Origin: Anagrus nilaparvatae
Taxonomy: Eukaryota > Arthropoda > Insecta > Hymenoptera > Mymaridae
Direction: 5' to 3'
NCBI GenBank assembly: GCA_022575985.1
Contig: JAKSXM010000007.1
Location: forward strand, 28,894,501 to 28,958,500
DNA: 64,000 bases
The position numbers and the translations under genes were made by a program. This document shows positions 43,610 through 54,471 of this stretch, piece by piece (the stretch's first letter is position 1; every line of letters starts with the position of its first letter). The notes beneath the pieces are model-generated. The model was not told where the DNA came from, ran no database searches, and saw only the letters and a list, made by a program, of their open reading frames with translations.

Positions 43610-44265
43610 CCTTATATACGGTATACGGCATACGGTTCAATGATATTTTATCCTTATATAAGGTAAAATTCATACGGCATCCGTATGAAATTAACCGTAT
43701 GTAAGGCAAAAGTCATAAGGCATCCGTATGGAAATGTCATTACGTACGGTAAAATTCATACGGCATCCGTATAAAAATATCCTTATATAAGGATATTTTC
43801 ATACGGATGCCGTATGAATTTTACCGTATGCACGGGTAATTTCATACGGATGCCTTATGAGTTTTGCCGTACATACGGGTAATTTCATACGGTTGCCTTA
43901 TGAATTTTACCTTATATAAGGGTAAAATATTATTGAACCGTATGCCTCCTTAGCCGTATGATTTTTTATAAGGCAAAATTTCGTACGGTATCCGTATGAA
44001 TTTATCCGTATTTACGGCAAAACTCATAAGGCATCCGTATGAAATTACCCGTATGTACGGCAAAACTCATAAGGCATCCGTAAGTAATTACCCGTATGTA
44101 CGGCAAAACTCATAAGGCATCCGTATGAATTTACCCGTACATAATGAAATTTCCATACGGATGCCTTATGACTTTTGCCTTAAATACGGTTAATTTCATA
44201 CGGATGCCTTATGAATTTTCGCCGTAGATACGGGTAATTTCATACTGATACCTTATAAATTATAA
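43610..44265. repeat. array A: CATACGGATGCCTTATG repeats, unit about 42-46 bp
   Basis: About 14-15 units alternate a block such as CATACGGATGCCTTATGA with ATTTTACCGTATGTACGG. The unit direction switches several times inside the array (GGCATCCGTATG, then CATACGGATGCC, then back), so long stem-loops can form. Units drift mainly by CGTATG/CCTTATG exchange. Confidence 0.85.
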
Positions 44266-44984
44266 CTGTTTATGGCATTAATTTATTTATTGGCACACCA
44301 TAATCAGAATTGATGTTTACGAAAATAAGTGAAAAAAAATGTTCTAATTTACTTTTGTTATATTTATTTATCATAAAATTTATTTTTAAGTATTTACAAT
44401 AAGAAAATATATTCTTTTTCTATAACGTAAGGCATAAAATTTAGAGAATGATTTAAGAATTTTAAATATCGAAAGGATTTTTTCTTTAACTAATTACATC
44501 TTAAATAACAAAAGATCATCATTGACTGATTCATTGTTTGAAAAGCTAATTTTCCTTAAAGAAAATAAAAAATATATTCAATATTAATTTTGGAGAAAAA
44601 TGTATGCAATAAAAATTGTTCTTTACTCATTCAATTGAATTCTAAAATGAAAATTAAAAATTTTTGATTGTATTTTTCCTGTTATAAATAATAATTTTAT
44701 TTTTATTGCTTTCTATAAACAGTTGTTTAACTTTTTTTGAATATCTTCTTGATTTTAAAACATATTTATATTTAAAAATAGAAGCAAAAGAATTTTTTAT
44801 TATTGGGTAAGTCTTATAATACCTATTTTAAGAATGCAATTTTTTGCATATTTAAACAATATTATCGAACTTTATTCCAATTTCTTTATAAAAGTCAAAT
44901 ATTTACTTAGGTAATGTACTTATAAAAGCTTATAATTGTTTCATATGGATCCTTATGCAGAGAAATGTATATATTTTAATAATA

Positions 44985-45650
44985 TACTCTCCTTTATGAC
45001 GTTAAACAGTATACGGGCCCATATACTCTCGAACCGTACGTACGGTTAAACAGGATACGGGCCCGTATAATCTCAAACCGTACATACGGTCAAACAGCAT
45101 ACGGGCCCTTATACTCTCTAACCGTACATACGGTCAAACAGCATACGGAACCGTATAATCTCTAACCGTACATACGGTTCAACAGCATACGGGCCCATAT
45201 ACTCTCAAACCGTACATACGGTTAAACACCATACGGGTCCGTATGCTCTCAAACCGTACATACGGTTAAACAGCATACGGACCCGTATGCCGTTTTTGAT
45301 TAAGCCTAAGCAAACGGTATACGGGTCCGTATGCTATTAAACATTATATACGGTTCAAGTGTATACGGGACCGTATGCTGCTGAACCGTATGTACGGTTC
45401 AAGTATCTACGGGTCCGTATGCTCTTAAACCGTATGTACGGTTAGAGAGTATACGGGCCCTTATGACATTAAACATTATATACGGCTGAGATGCATAAGG
45501 CTCCCGTATAGTGTTAACCGTATATACTGCTAGGGTGCATACGGTCCCGTATGCTGGTTATCGTATATACGGTTCAAGTAACATACGGGTCCTTATGCAC
45601 AAAAACCGTCTATACGGCATACGGTTACAGCGTGCCAAAATTGCCGTATA
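44985..45650. repeat. array B: CATACGGGCCCGTATG repeats, unit about 44-46 bp
   Basis: About 14-15 units, each with two palindromes: CATACGGGCCCGTAT and ACCGTACATACGGT, linked by AAACAG or CTCTCAA. It shares the TACGG core with array A but has a different spacer, so the two ends of the element carry related yet distinct arrays. The open frame at 45511-45696 is repeat sequence, not a gene. Confidence 0.85.
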
Positions 45651-47103
45651 TGCCCAGCTCTGGTTTGAAATATTTAAAATTATCCTTAATAAATAAATAG
45701 TCAGAGAAAAACTGCTCGATAAAAATGCTAAATCCTATTGTTTTTTTAATAAACAAGTTATCGCTAATTAAATATTTTGCAATAATTCTCCTATAATCAC
45801 AATTTCACGTTATTGGAAGTCCAATAATTTAAAAACTTGACAAGTCAGTAAATTTTTATCAGAAAACTAAACGATTTCACTATGCAGTTTTTTCCTGTCT
45901 ATTTATTTATTAAAGACAATTTTAAATTTTTCAAACCTTTTAGGCTCAAATGGGCTACTAATGCAAAATATATAAGAGTGGACAAAACCAGAAAAAACAG
46001 AAACATAAGATTTTAAGGCTAAGGAAAACCCCAGATGAAAAAACTGGTTGTTTCATCGAATTCCTGAGGAAAAAATATATAAGTAAAAATTGCAAATATT
46101 ATTCAGAAAATTTTTTCTTGAAGACTGCGAAACTTTTAAAAATTGGTCCCCTCATAATTGGTACCCCAAAAAACTAAAACAATGAATTTTTCTCCAGTAA
46201 ATCGTAGTTAAATGTTAAAATAAATAGTGATTTCGAATTTTACGGGAAAAATTACTAAGTAATATACGTCTTTTAGTCCAGTTTATAACATCATTTGAAT
46301 CTGCTAGAAAAATCCCAATTTTATGAATTTTAAAAAGACCCAATATTTAGCATTTGAACTGGTCTAAGACGTTGAAAATTAAAAGAAAAATTATTTTCAA
46401 CAGAAAGATAATACTTCAAAATATGTAAAATTAAAGTAAATAATAAAAAAACCTGTAAAAAAATTAGTAATAATGAAAATCATTAAAAACAAGACTGATT
46501 TTGTTATTTTAAAAATGATCCAAAATTGGTTAATTTAGCTTTGGAGTTGTTTTTAGCTGTTTTAGGTGATTTCTAAAGCTCATAATTAATGAATTAGCTG
46601 TTTTAGGCGATTTCTAAAGCTCATAATTAATGAATTTTATTTTAATTAATTTTTATTATTATTTTTTAATAATAATTCCACTTAAAAAAGTTTTAAAAGC
46701 TAAATAAGCAATCTTTATTTTTAAACAAGTTTTTTTAATTTTTGAGCCCCCTTAAGACGCTAATAATTAAAAATTTGTATCCTTTTTATAAAAAAAAGTT
46801 TTTTTTAAGTAATTTATGAGTACAATACAAGTGAAAAAACATAAATTTATCGTTTATAATGATTTTAGTTGATTAAAAAAAACTTTTAAAATTTGGTTTT
46901 TTTCAAATATCGAAAAAACGTGATTTTGAGCCTTCCAACTCAAAAAAAACTATTGTACCCGCAACATTTTTTCTGTTCATCGCTTTTTCGTGACTATATA
47001 TGATCTAAAGAACACAAAAAAACGTATTAGCAAGGTGTGCGTGTAAATTTTTTTTTTTCAAAAGGTTGAACACTTAAGGGCAATCTTTTGGTGGATTTTC
47101 TCA

Positions 47104-47639
47104 TATGTATACATTTACAAAATATCTGTTCTATGTTATATGACATTAACTTTGATTTTAATGTAATTTCTTTGAAATTGGCCGAGTAATACAAAAAATT
47201 TTTTTATAAAAATAAATATTTATGTATAGATATATATATGATGGACTAGTTTTTATGACAATTTTTTAAGGGGAAATTTTTTAAAAAATTTTTACAGAAT
47301 TTTTTAACTGTTGACATTAAAAAACTTTTTTATTTTTTATTTTTTATTGACATGTTTGAACTAAAATTTATTAAAAATCTTTTTATTGAAAAAAAAATTT
47401 TTTTCAATTTGAAAATAATTATTTTGGGTAAAGAATTTTTTTTTTTTTTTTTTTTTTTTTGGAAGGTATATAATTTTAATAGGGATCAAAGGAAAAATAT
47501 TTTTTTATAAGAATTTTTGAGTTCTAATTAGTAATATGTTAGCGGCTTCTAACTCGTAAATCAGAGAGTTTACTCTTTAAAACAGAGAGTCTGACTCCCT
47601 GATTTAAGGAGTCGGACTACGTGGTTATTTTTGTTAGAG
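47104..47639. other. AT-rich spacer with long T-run
   Basis: Includes a T-run of about 22 at 47439-47460 and a small inverted repeat near 47530-47620 (ACTCCCTGATTTAAGGAGT). No gene seen. Confidence 0.35.
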
Positions 47640-48190
47640 GCGAAATCCAAATTTTTGGTCAGATTTTTGATTGTACACGTGACTTGGCGGAAAATTTGAA
47701 ATTTGTAAAAAATGTTCTTTTGAAAGCTGCTATTTTATTATCTAGAGCTCCCAAAAAGCAGTGTCCCATCGAAATTTTTTTTTTGCCAACAAATATAAGG
47801 TTAAAGGAAAATTTTAAGCCTGGTTAGAAAATTTTTCAATAATAGGCATTTGAGAAATCGACTTTTGAAAAACAACAGCCTATCTTAGCGATTCCTCGCG
47901 CATGCGCTACTCAAAAAAATTTTTTGACCCCGAAATCGGATAGCCAGGGAAATTTCCTATGCGGACCTGAAGGGAAAAAATTTTTCATGATAATGTGAGT
48001 TTTTTACAGCAATAAAAAAAAAATATGACTCCTTTTTCTTAGATTTTTTAAAAATCTAAGTTTCAAAAACACAAAATTGGCTGCCAAAAATCGAGATTTT
48101 GCTCTGGGAGGCTAAAAATTAGGCTGGTGACTTATTTTTGGTAGTACTTTCAGAAAAAAACTGTTGGCTCTATAGTTAGTTAAATAGGCG
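47640..48190 (+). repeat. dispersed repeat, copies inside 54472-57424
   Basis: 47820-48190 matches 56350-56700 directly and about 55200-55545 in reverse: GCGCATGCGC, GGAAATTTCCTAT, AATGTGAG.TTTTTACAG and TTTTTGGTAGTACTTT. The preceding 47640-47720 matches 56165-56230 in reverse complement (GGTCAGATTTTT, TGAAATTTGTAAAAAATG), so a segment has been inverted between copies. Confidence 0.6.
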
Positions 48191-48239
48191 CTGCGAGCAT
48201 TATATTTGAATGTTGTTTTTTGTCTTCGAAAAATTTTTA

Positions 48240-48975
48240 TTTAACGTTGTTCTTCCCAGTACTCCGAATCCGTTGAGTGATTAACAAAAAAATATTAATT
48301 TAACTATTAAATTATGTTAAAAATATTTTCTTTATTCATTAAATTAATTTTACTAATATTATTCGCAAGTTTAATGATAAGTATCTTTTTATTTTACTCA
48401 TTTACTCATTTATGTGTTTTATTTATTAATTAAAAAGAAATATATTTTATTAAATGATGTTTATGCGTTTATTTATGAAAAAAAATTGTTAAAAAAAAAA
48501 AACTAATAGAAAATAAATAAATAATTTACCATAAACTAAAGAATAATACAAATAATATTATTAAAGTTTGTGCTTTTAGTAATAGTATTAGTATGCGCGC
48601 TGTATATAATAAACAAACAATATGGCGTCCCGTCTGCTAAAACTGCGTTATAAAATTTTCTTCGTTTAATTACGCGAAATTTCCCACGTATACCTCATAT
48701 TCGGAAAGTACCAATAAATTCTGCTTTGAACTTTTAATTTATTGCTATCTCCATTGGGAATTTCGCGATTTGGTAGCAAAAATTATTAATTTCCGCAATT
48801 TTCTCCATAAGACTAATGTAATATTTATTTATCTTTGTACCCTGATATCTACAAATTTTGCACGACTATCGACTATAAGACCCATACCATTGGATTCCTG
48901 GGAATTTCCTCTAGCTAACTGTATATACCTTTATTCGGAATTTTCCTGAGAAGAACGACCTTAAGTTTTTTTTGG
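48240..48975 (+). repeat. dispersed repeat, partner of 24570-25375
   Basis: Same orientation as the first copy; conserved blocks AAACAAACAATATGGCGTC, AACTGCGTTATAAAATTTTC and CTATAAGACCCATACC. About 23.6 kb separates the copies. A little shorter than the first copy because of scattered deletions in its AT-rich half. Confidence 0.7.
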
Positions 48976-49399
48976 ATTCGATCTTTTATGTGCATTGTTA
49001 ATTTACTTAGGATCTGGGCCATTCTTTATATTTGTGGCCTAGGATAAAAATATATTATTCCGATTTAGCTTAAAAACCGAGCGCGCCAAGTAGAAAGCTA
49101 CCTTAACGCAGCCGTGCGGACCGACGGCTTCTTTCTCCCCTCTTACAACACACCCTGATATAAATGAATTAAGTGAATTTAAAAATTTTTGGATGTTTAG
49201 AAATCTTAGCTTTTTGCATAAAACCATTTGAATTGGTTAAAATTCCTTGTAAACCAAGTTCTCTAATAAAAAAAGTACCAATGAAAAGCGTAAACAGGTT
49301 TTTTTTTGACAATTTTAATTTTGCCTATACAATCGGAATTTCCTACTCTATATGGAAAAATGTCAAAAAACTTGATAAATATTTTTTTCTTGAGGTACA
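48976..49399. other. spacer with decayed element remnants
   Basis: GC-richer patch at 49075-49150. From about 49170 the block GCATAAAACCATTTGAAT.GG resembles part of the arm sequence near 22035, suggesting a decayed relative of the 42446-47103 family. Confidence 0.3.
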
Positions 49400-49565
49400 T
49401 TTTGAAAATAAAAATAAAAATGGTTTATTAAAATTATGAAAAAAATTCGTTGTTTGCAATCGAAATTTTACTGTATGTACAATTGTTTTTATTTATGAAT
49501 TAAGTCACAGTTTTATTGCTATTAAAAATGATATATGATCTAAGGGGATTGGCGCCCTTCAGCTT
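49400..49565 (+). repeat. dispersed repeat, partner of 808-965
   Basis: See 808-965; ends in GGATTGGCGCCCTTCAGC. Beyond it, sequence with GGCCAGAAAGCACGTATTTTC...CCGGCCGCTG forms a small GC-rich inverted repeat (49590-49625) absent from the other copy. Confidence 0.6.
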
Positions 49566-49889
49566 AAGTTTATTAAAAAATATTCTGGTCAGCGGCCAGA
49601 AAGCACGTATTTTCCGGCCGCTGCACGTCCGGCAAAGACGTGTTTCCTCGCCACTGATACAGAAAAATCGTATACGACCCTGGGCCATAAAAAAAAAATG
49701 CCCCAAATCGCAGTTTACCATCCTAAGCTTCACCTCGGAAGGTAATTTTCGTGCGATTTTGGCTATTCTTTATTTTTCTGACCATGGCTCGTAATATACT
49801 ATTCTGGTTGGGCTCATTTTTTTTCTGTAAGTTTAACCTTTAAAGTCCCGTAAACTGCTAATTCTTTTATTACTATAGCAAATTAAGAA

Positions 49890-50320
49890 AATGGACGTTT
49901 TTGACCAAATTGAGTTTTACAGGCCTTAAAGCAATGCAAGCTTCAAGTTTCAAAAATTTTTTACACGATAAATTAAAATCAGAGTCCCGATTCCAAGATT
50001 AGACAAAAAAAATTTAATTTTTTCTTTATCTTTGAAAAGCGATATCTTAGAAACTATTTTCAGAAAAGAGACGAGTAAAAAATGTTTGGAAGCTTGAGGC
50101 TTGAAATTTTCAAGACCTATGAAATTCAATTTCATCAAAAATTACAATTTCGGCAGCAATTTAAAACAATTTGAAAAATATGTGATTTTAGATCCAAAAT
50201 GTTTTGGTTAATTTTTGAGGAGGCTGCGTTTTATTGAACATTACTAAAAAACTCTATTTATAATATTTAGCCAACATAGAGCCCTGCATTTCTATGCCCA
50301 GAATACCCATCGACATGAAC
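49890..50320 (+). repeat. partial copy of the 18872-19912 element interior
   Basis: Matches about 19190-19640 in order: TATCTTTGAAAAGCGATATC, AGAGACGAGTAAAAAATG, GGCAGCAATTTAAA, GTTTTGGTTAATTTTTGAGG and CATTTCTATGCCCAGAAT. The TIR ends are not recognisable, so this is an old, eroded copy. Confidence 0.6.
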
Positions 50321-51494
50321 GTATGCTTGTTATCATGTTTTTTCAACACAATAATTTATCCGTAACCATCTAGTGGAATTTGGTGTTCAAAAAGTAGTTA
50401 ACTACCCTTGTTAGCTAAGATGTATTTAATAAAATTGCTCTTGGAATTCGAAAAATAGTTACTGAAGCGTGACTTAAGCACAGGTTAATTTAATAACTAT
50501 ATTATGTTCAGGTTAAAGGTAAAGTATAAAATCAGCTTAATTGTGCTGAAAATTAGAAAGCAAGTCTTGTAAAGCCAGTACACAGAAAGAGGCTTGAACA
50601 GCTAAGGTCGGTTCTAGCATAAACATTTTCATTTCTGTTCCCTCTATAATAGACTTTTGTGGTTGAAGCCTGTTTCTGTGTAAGGATCCTTTTCAGTGAA
50701 GAAAGTGGGTCAAAAAGGGAATGACATTAATTGCATTGGAAATAAGAGGGTGCTGTCAATAAAATCACGAAGACCTACTGAACTTTAAAAGATTTTTATT
50801 TTTAGCGAATTGTCTATTAAAAAAAAAATTATTTAACGTTATTTTTTTGATAAGCTCTTTCTACACCAGACGATATAATTTTATTTTATGATTATGTTCC
50901 CATTTAAAATGCATAGAAATGTAATTTAAAAAAAAGATAATCTTGTCTGGTATTGAGATGGCCTTAGATGTAAGGACAAATTTAATGGTATAAATTACTA
51001 TCGTATTTAAAACTGGTATTTCATAAGATCGAATTAAAAATACCTGAGGTTGTATCTTTATAGAGGGATGCGCGTAGATTGTTGTAATTACATGCACGTA
51101 TAGACATATTTCGTAAATGTTCAAGTAATGTAATATATGAGTTATAAATGCATGTATAATAGTGAATGTAGAATGGGTAGTGGGTAGGGGGAGGGTGAGA
51201 GAGGAGAGGACAGTAGAGAAGGAAAGGTCGAAGTTTGCAAGGGGGTGAAACGTTGTGCATAGGGGAAGAAGAACTACCTCGCGTTATTATGTACGTTTCT
51301 ATGGAGATATCCGCGGAGGGGGCTTTAATTTCAGAAGTATTCAAATTTATTTAAATCCAATTTCCTGCGGAGTTTCATATTAAATCTGCTTTATAACTCT
51401 ATATGTATATTTATTATTAATTCATATATTATATATAAACCTATACCTATATAATATATATATATATATATATATATTTATAAGCTAATATTTT
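50321..51494. other. unassigned stretch with one hairpin
   Basis: No gene recognised. ACACAGAAAGAGGCTTGAAC at 50579 faces GTTGAAGCCTGTTTCTGTG near 50675, a hairpin with a 70-bp loop. The minus-strand open frames at 50861-51344 have no recognisable domain. A (TA)n run is at 51449-51476. Base composition here is less repetitive than elsewhere; this may be single-copy intergenic DNA. Confidence 0.35.
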
Positions 51495-51712
51495 AACGTT
51501 CTTTTTCTTTTTATTTTTCTTTTTCTTTTTCTTTTTCTTTTTCTTTTTCTTTTTCTTTTTCTTTTTCTTTTTCTTTTTCTTTTTCTTTTTCTTTTTCTTT
51601 TTCTTTTTCTTTTTCTTTTTCTTTTTCTTTTTCTTTTTCTTTCTCTTTCTCTTTCTCTCTCTCTTTCTCTTTCTCTTTCTCTTTTTCCTTTTCTTTTTCC
51701 CTTCCTTTTCTT
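51495..51712 (+). repeat. (CTTTTT)n microsatellite grading into (CTTTCT)n
   Basis: About 23-25 near-perfect hexamer units, then CTTTCTCTTTCT and CTCTCT variants. A pure pyrimidine strand over more than 200 bp. Confidence 0.95.
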
Positions 51713-52308
51713 ACTGCATAATACTTATTAAATCTTCAATATTTAACGTTAATTTTTTTTATTCTTCCCAAAGAACAGTTACTATTAATAATTGTATTTC
51801 TAATAATGCATACAATTAAATTCAGTTGTACTTATGTAAGTTCATCCTGACTATGTTTATTCGCCCTTCTCATAATTTTACTAATTTATTACAGTTACTC
51901 TGTACTGCACAAACTTTTTGACATTATTAAATGGAACATTCTATTATTAATATATTTTATTATTATAATTATTATATTATTTAATTAACTTCTATAACTC
52001 ATTTACCTTTTTTTTCTCAAGTATGTCAGTAATTATTTTTAATTTTTATAATTTTTATATTTTAAAAAACGCAGTTTTCAATTTTTATTATAGTTTAAAA
52101 ACATTTATATTTTAAACGTCATTTCAAATCGACGGGAAAGGTATTTCTCGATCTCGACATTGGATAATCTAAAAAAGAAAAAAATAATAATTGCGGTAAG
52201 AATTAAAACAATACTACTAAGAAGCTGAAATCATTCCAGTATTTAGGATTTGTTAATATGGAATCATCGTGATCGGGTTAAATGAACACAGTAGGAACTA
52301 TATGTATA
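51713..52308. other. AT-rich spacer
   Basis: Nothing recognised. Confidence 0.35.
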
Positions 52309-53593
52309 CCCTCATCGAAAAAAGGCTCAAGAAAACACAAAAAAAAATGCCGAAATTAGCACCGAAAAATTTCGGCGTAATTTCAGAATCCGAATAAAAA
52401 CACCAAAAAAAAATATCAAAAATAACACTTAAATAAAAACACTAAAATTTAGGTGTAAAAGATCTATAAAAGAAGTGGGGGTGCTAACAAAATCGTAGAA
52501 GTGGGGTAAGAGTAAGAAGGGATATAAAATTTTATCTGCTTTATATTTTTTATTATACTTTATCATATCAATGATATTTAACACCTTATAACAGTTTCTT
52601 TTATTTTTATAATATGACTAACTAAATTTTCCTCAACGGTGCAACGAATTAAAATTTTTGAGAAATACATTTTTATCAAAATAATGTTTTTAATTATCAG
52701 TAATTTTTTTTAATACCCTTACATCATAAAAAAAAGTTAATAAAAAAATTTTTTCTTAATTGGTTCTTGGGCGCCGCGGTACTTTAAAGTTTAAAAAAAA
52801 TTTTTACAAATAATAATTTTTTTTTTTAATTTTATGAAGTTATTTGTCATTTGCAGCTGCTTAAACGAAGAAAAAAAATCCGTTTTCGGTAACCGAATTT
52901 TTCCGGTTGCGGCAGCCACAATTTTCCCGTTACCCGCACCGGATTTTTTTGAATAGTATTTAACAATTAAAAATATATTCTATTTCAATAACAAATTCTA
53001 TTTTTTGTCTAACAATTTTTCCATTACTTACAAGATATGCAACAATAGCTCGATTCTGGAATATTCCGCTGGCCTGTGCCACGTGCCAAAAAACTTGTAA
53101 CTTAATATTAATTTTATATAATTGAATTAAAAACTCTTAAAATTCATTTAAACACTGTACTAATAGTTATAAACAAATTTTATAATTAGAAATACACTAA
53201 AACGTTTTTCACTTTTTGCCCCGAACTCTAAGCTAAATACATCCAACGTATCTTGCTGCGAAATAAAAACTAAAGAGAGTCAGAGAGTAATATAAAAAAT
53301 ATACGGTAAACCAATCCCAATGAATTTGGTTTCAATTAATATCATAATTCTGGTGTAAGCACCGAAAAATTTATCAAACACCAAACAATTCAGTGTAAAA
53401 ACTAATAATTCAATCTAACACCGATTGTGTCAGTGTTTTTATAAAATTTTTGGTGTAAATGCTGAATTTTTGGGTATTAATACCAGAATCTTAGTGTAAA
53501 CACCTAACAGTTTCTAATAAACACTAACAGTTTGGTATTAACGCCCGGTTTTGGGTATTAACACCAAAATCTAAGGTGCTTTTTTGACGAGGG
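52309..53593. mobile_element. 1.29-kb TIR element with AACACC...GGTGT motifs
   Basis: Ends TA-CCCTCATCGAAAAAAGG and the mirror of CCCTCGTCAAAAAAGC followed by TA at 53594. Near both ends, motifs like ACACCGAAAAATTT, AAATTTAGGTGT and AACACCAAAATCTAAGGTG recur many times in both directions, at least a dozen at 53350-53575. The interior is AT-rich without ORF. TA duplication suggests Tc1/mariner-type mobilisation. Confidence 0.7.
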
Positions 53594-53604
53594 TATGTTA
53601 GACC

Positions 53605-53745
53605 CCAAACGTGTAATTGACCATTTCATGAAATGGTCAAGCCGCTCGCCCATTACATGAATTGGTCAAATAATATTAAAAACTTTGACCAATTCATGAA
53701 TTGGTCAGAAATCTTCAATTTTTTTACATTAGTTGGTCAATACTT
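53605..53745. repeat. TTGACCAATTCATGAATTGG palindromic repeats
   Basis: The motif TGACCATTTCATGAAATGGTCA and variants occur four times with AT-rich spacers (53615, 53655, 53685, 53735). Each is a near-perfect palindrome. It lies immediately outside the 52309-53593 element. Confidence 0.75.
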
Positions 53746-53922
53746 TAAGAATGAATAAAAATAACATTTAATTACACAGGAACTCGGTATTATATTCTTT
53801 AATTTTAATAATTAATAATTAAAAATGCATACTAATAAAAAAAATTATTACAAGTCTAAATTAAAAAAAAATGTAAGTAACAAATTTTTAAAACTAAAAT
53901 ATATAATTAATTAGAATTAATT

Positions 53923-53985
53923 AGTATCAGAGTAGCCCAAAAGTGTCAGAGTGGCCCAAAAGTGTCAGATTGGCCCAAAGGTGTC
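53923..53985 (+). repeat. 19-bp tandem repeat GTGTCAGAGTGGCCCAAAA
   Basis: Three units plus a partial one, followed by a GC-rich (CGGCAG) stretch ACAGCGGCGGCAGCGG. Short and well conserved. Confidence 0.85.
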
Positions 53986-54118
53986 ATTCGACAGCGGCGG
54001 CAGCGGTTATAACATTATAATATATAGAGAATAGAGATTTATATATCTTAATCTTATCCTATCATATCTTATCTTACTAGTCTTATCTTACTATTATATA
54101 TATTTGAAAATTTATTTG

Positions 54119-54163
54119 TGTGTCTGTATGTGTGTGTGTGTGTGTGTGTATGTATGTGTGTCA
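54119..54163 (+). repeat. (TG)n microsatellite
   Basis: TGTGTGTG with interspersed TATG, next to a TATCTTA-rich stretch at 54043-54110. Confidence 0.85.
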
Positions 54164-54164
54164 T

Positions 54165-54440
54165 CATCAGGGTCAAATCAGTAAACGAAATTATATAAAA
54201 CCGGTGTCAAATTAAAGAAAAAAAGTCCGCGGATGACATAGGCCATAGTTTTGCGACTGAGCGACTTTTAAAATTTTACTGTCACTGTTTGTAGTAATCA
54301 ATTCAGCACCAATTCTTGCGTATTCCCCTAAATTTTTATTCCAAACAGAGTATCTTTAAAATTTTATAAAATTTTTTTTGAAGCTGGTTGAAAATTTTTT
54401 AAAAATTTTCTTATTTTTTATGGTATTTTTAATCATCTAT
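54165..54440 (+). repeat. left direct repeat flanking the 54472-57424 element
   Basis: TCATCATCAGGGTCAAATCA, GATGACATAGGCCATAGTTT and AAATTTTACTGTC recur in the same order and orientation at 57432-57780. The two may be neighbouring units of a tandem repeat, or one unit with the foldback element inserted at its boundary. Confidence 0.65.
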
Positions 54441-54471
54441 TTGTGGGTTTGTGTGTGTATATGTTTCGTTA

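Larger units (their letters stand above)
43580..45662. mobile_element. 2.08-kb hAT-like non-autonomous element packed with ATACGG repeats
   Basis: TIRs CAGAGCTGGGCA and TGCCCAGCTCTG begin with the hAT signature CAGRG. They are flanked by perfect 8-bp copies of GTTTGAAA (43572-43579 and 45663-45670), diagnostic of the hAT superfamily. No transposase is encoded. The left third and right third are arrays of short palindromes; the middle 44270-44985 is plain AT-rich sequence. It sits in the loop of the 42446-47103 foldback element and is therefore the younger of the two. Confidence 0.9.
42446..47103. mobile_element. 4.66-kb foldback element, TA duplication
   Basis: Arms of about 1.13 kb (42446-43575 and 45935-47103) are near-perfect reverse complements: TA-TGAGAAAATCCACC at the left, mirror plus TA at 47104-47105. 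One arm has a small tandem duplication (AGCTCATAATTAATGAATT, about 46565-46635). The loop is occupied by the nested hAT-like element at 43580-45662. The family also makes up the inner part of 20294-23400 (terminal TGGAAAACCCGCAGAAAG there). Open frames are absent. The arms' near identity contrasts with the diverged copy at 21-23 kb. Confidence 0.85.

Noticed and set aside
43610..45650. CRISPR array
   Set aside because: Units are palindromic and continuous with no unique spacers of constant length, the context is eukaryotic, and it lies within a hAT-like element.
50861..51344. Two overlapping minus-strand open frames of 87 and 107 codons
   Set aside because: No recognisable motif, and they overlap each other in different frames. 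A real gene is not excluded but cannot be supported.
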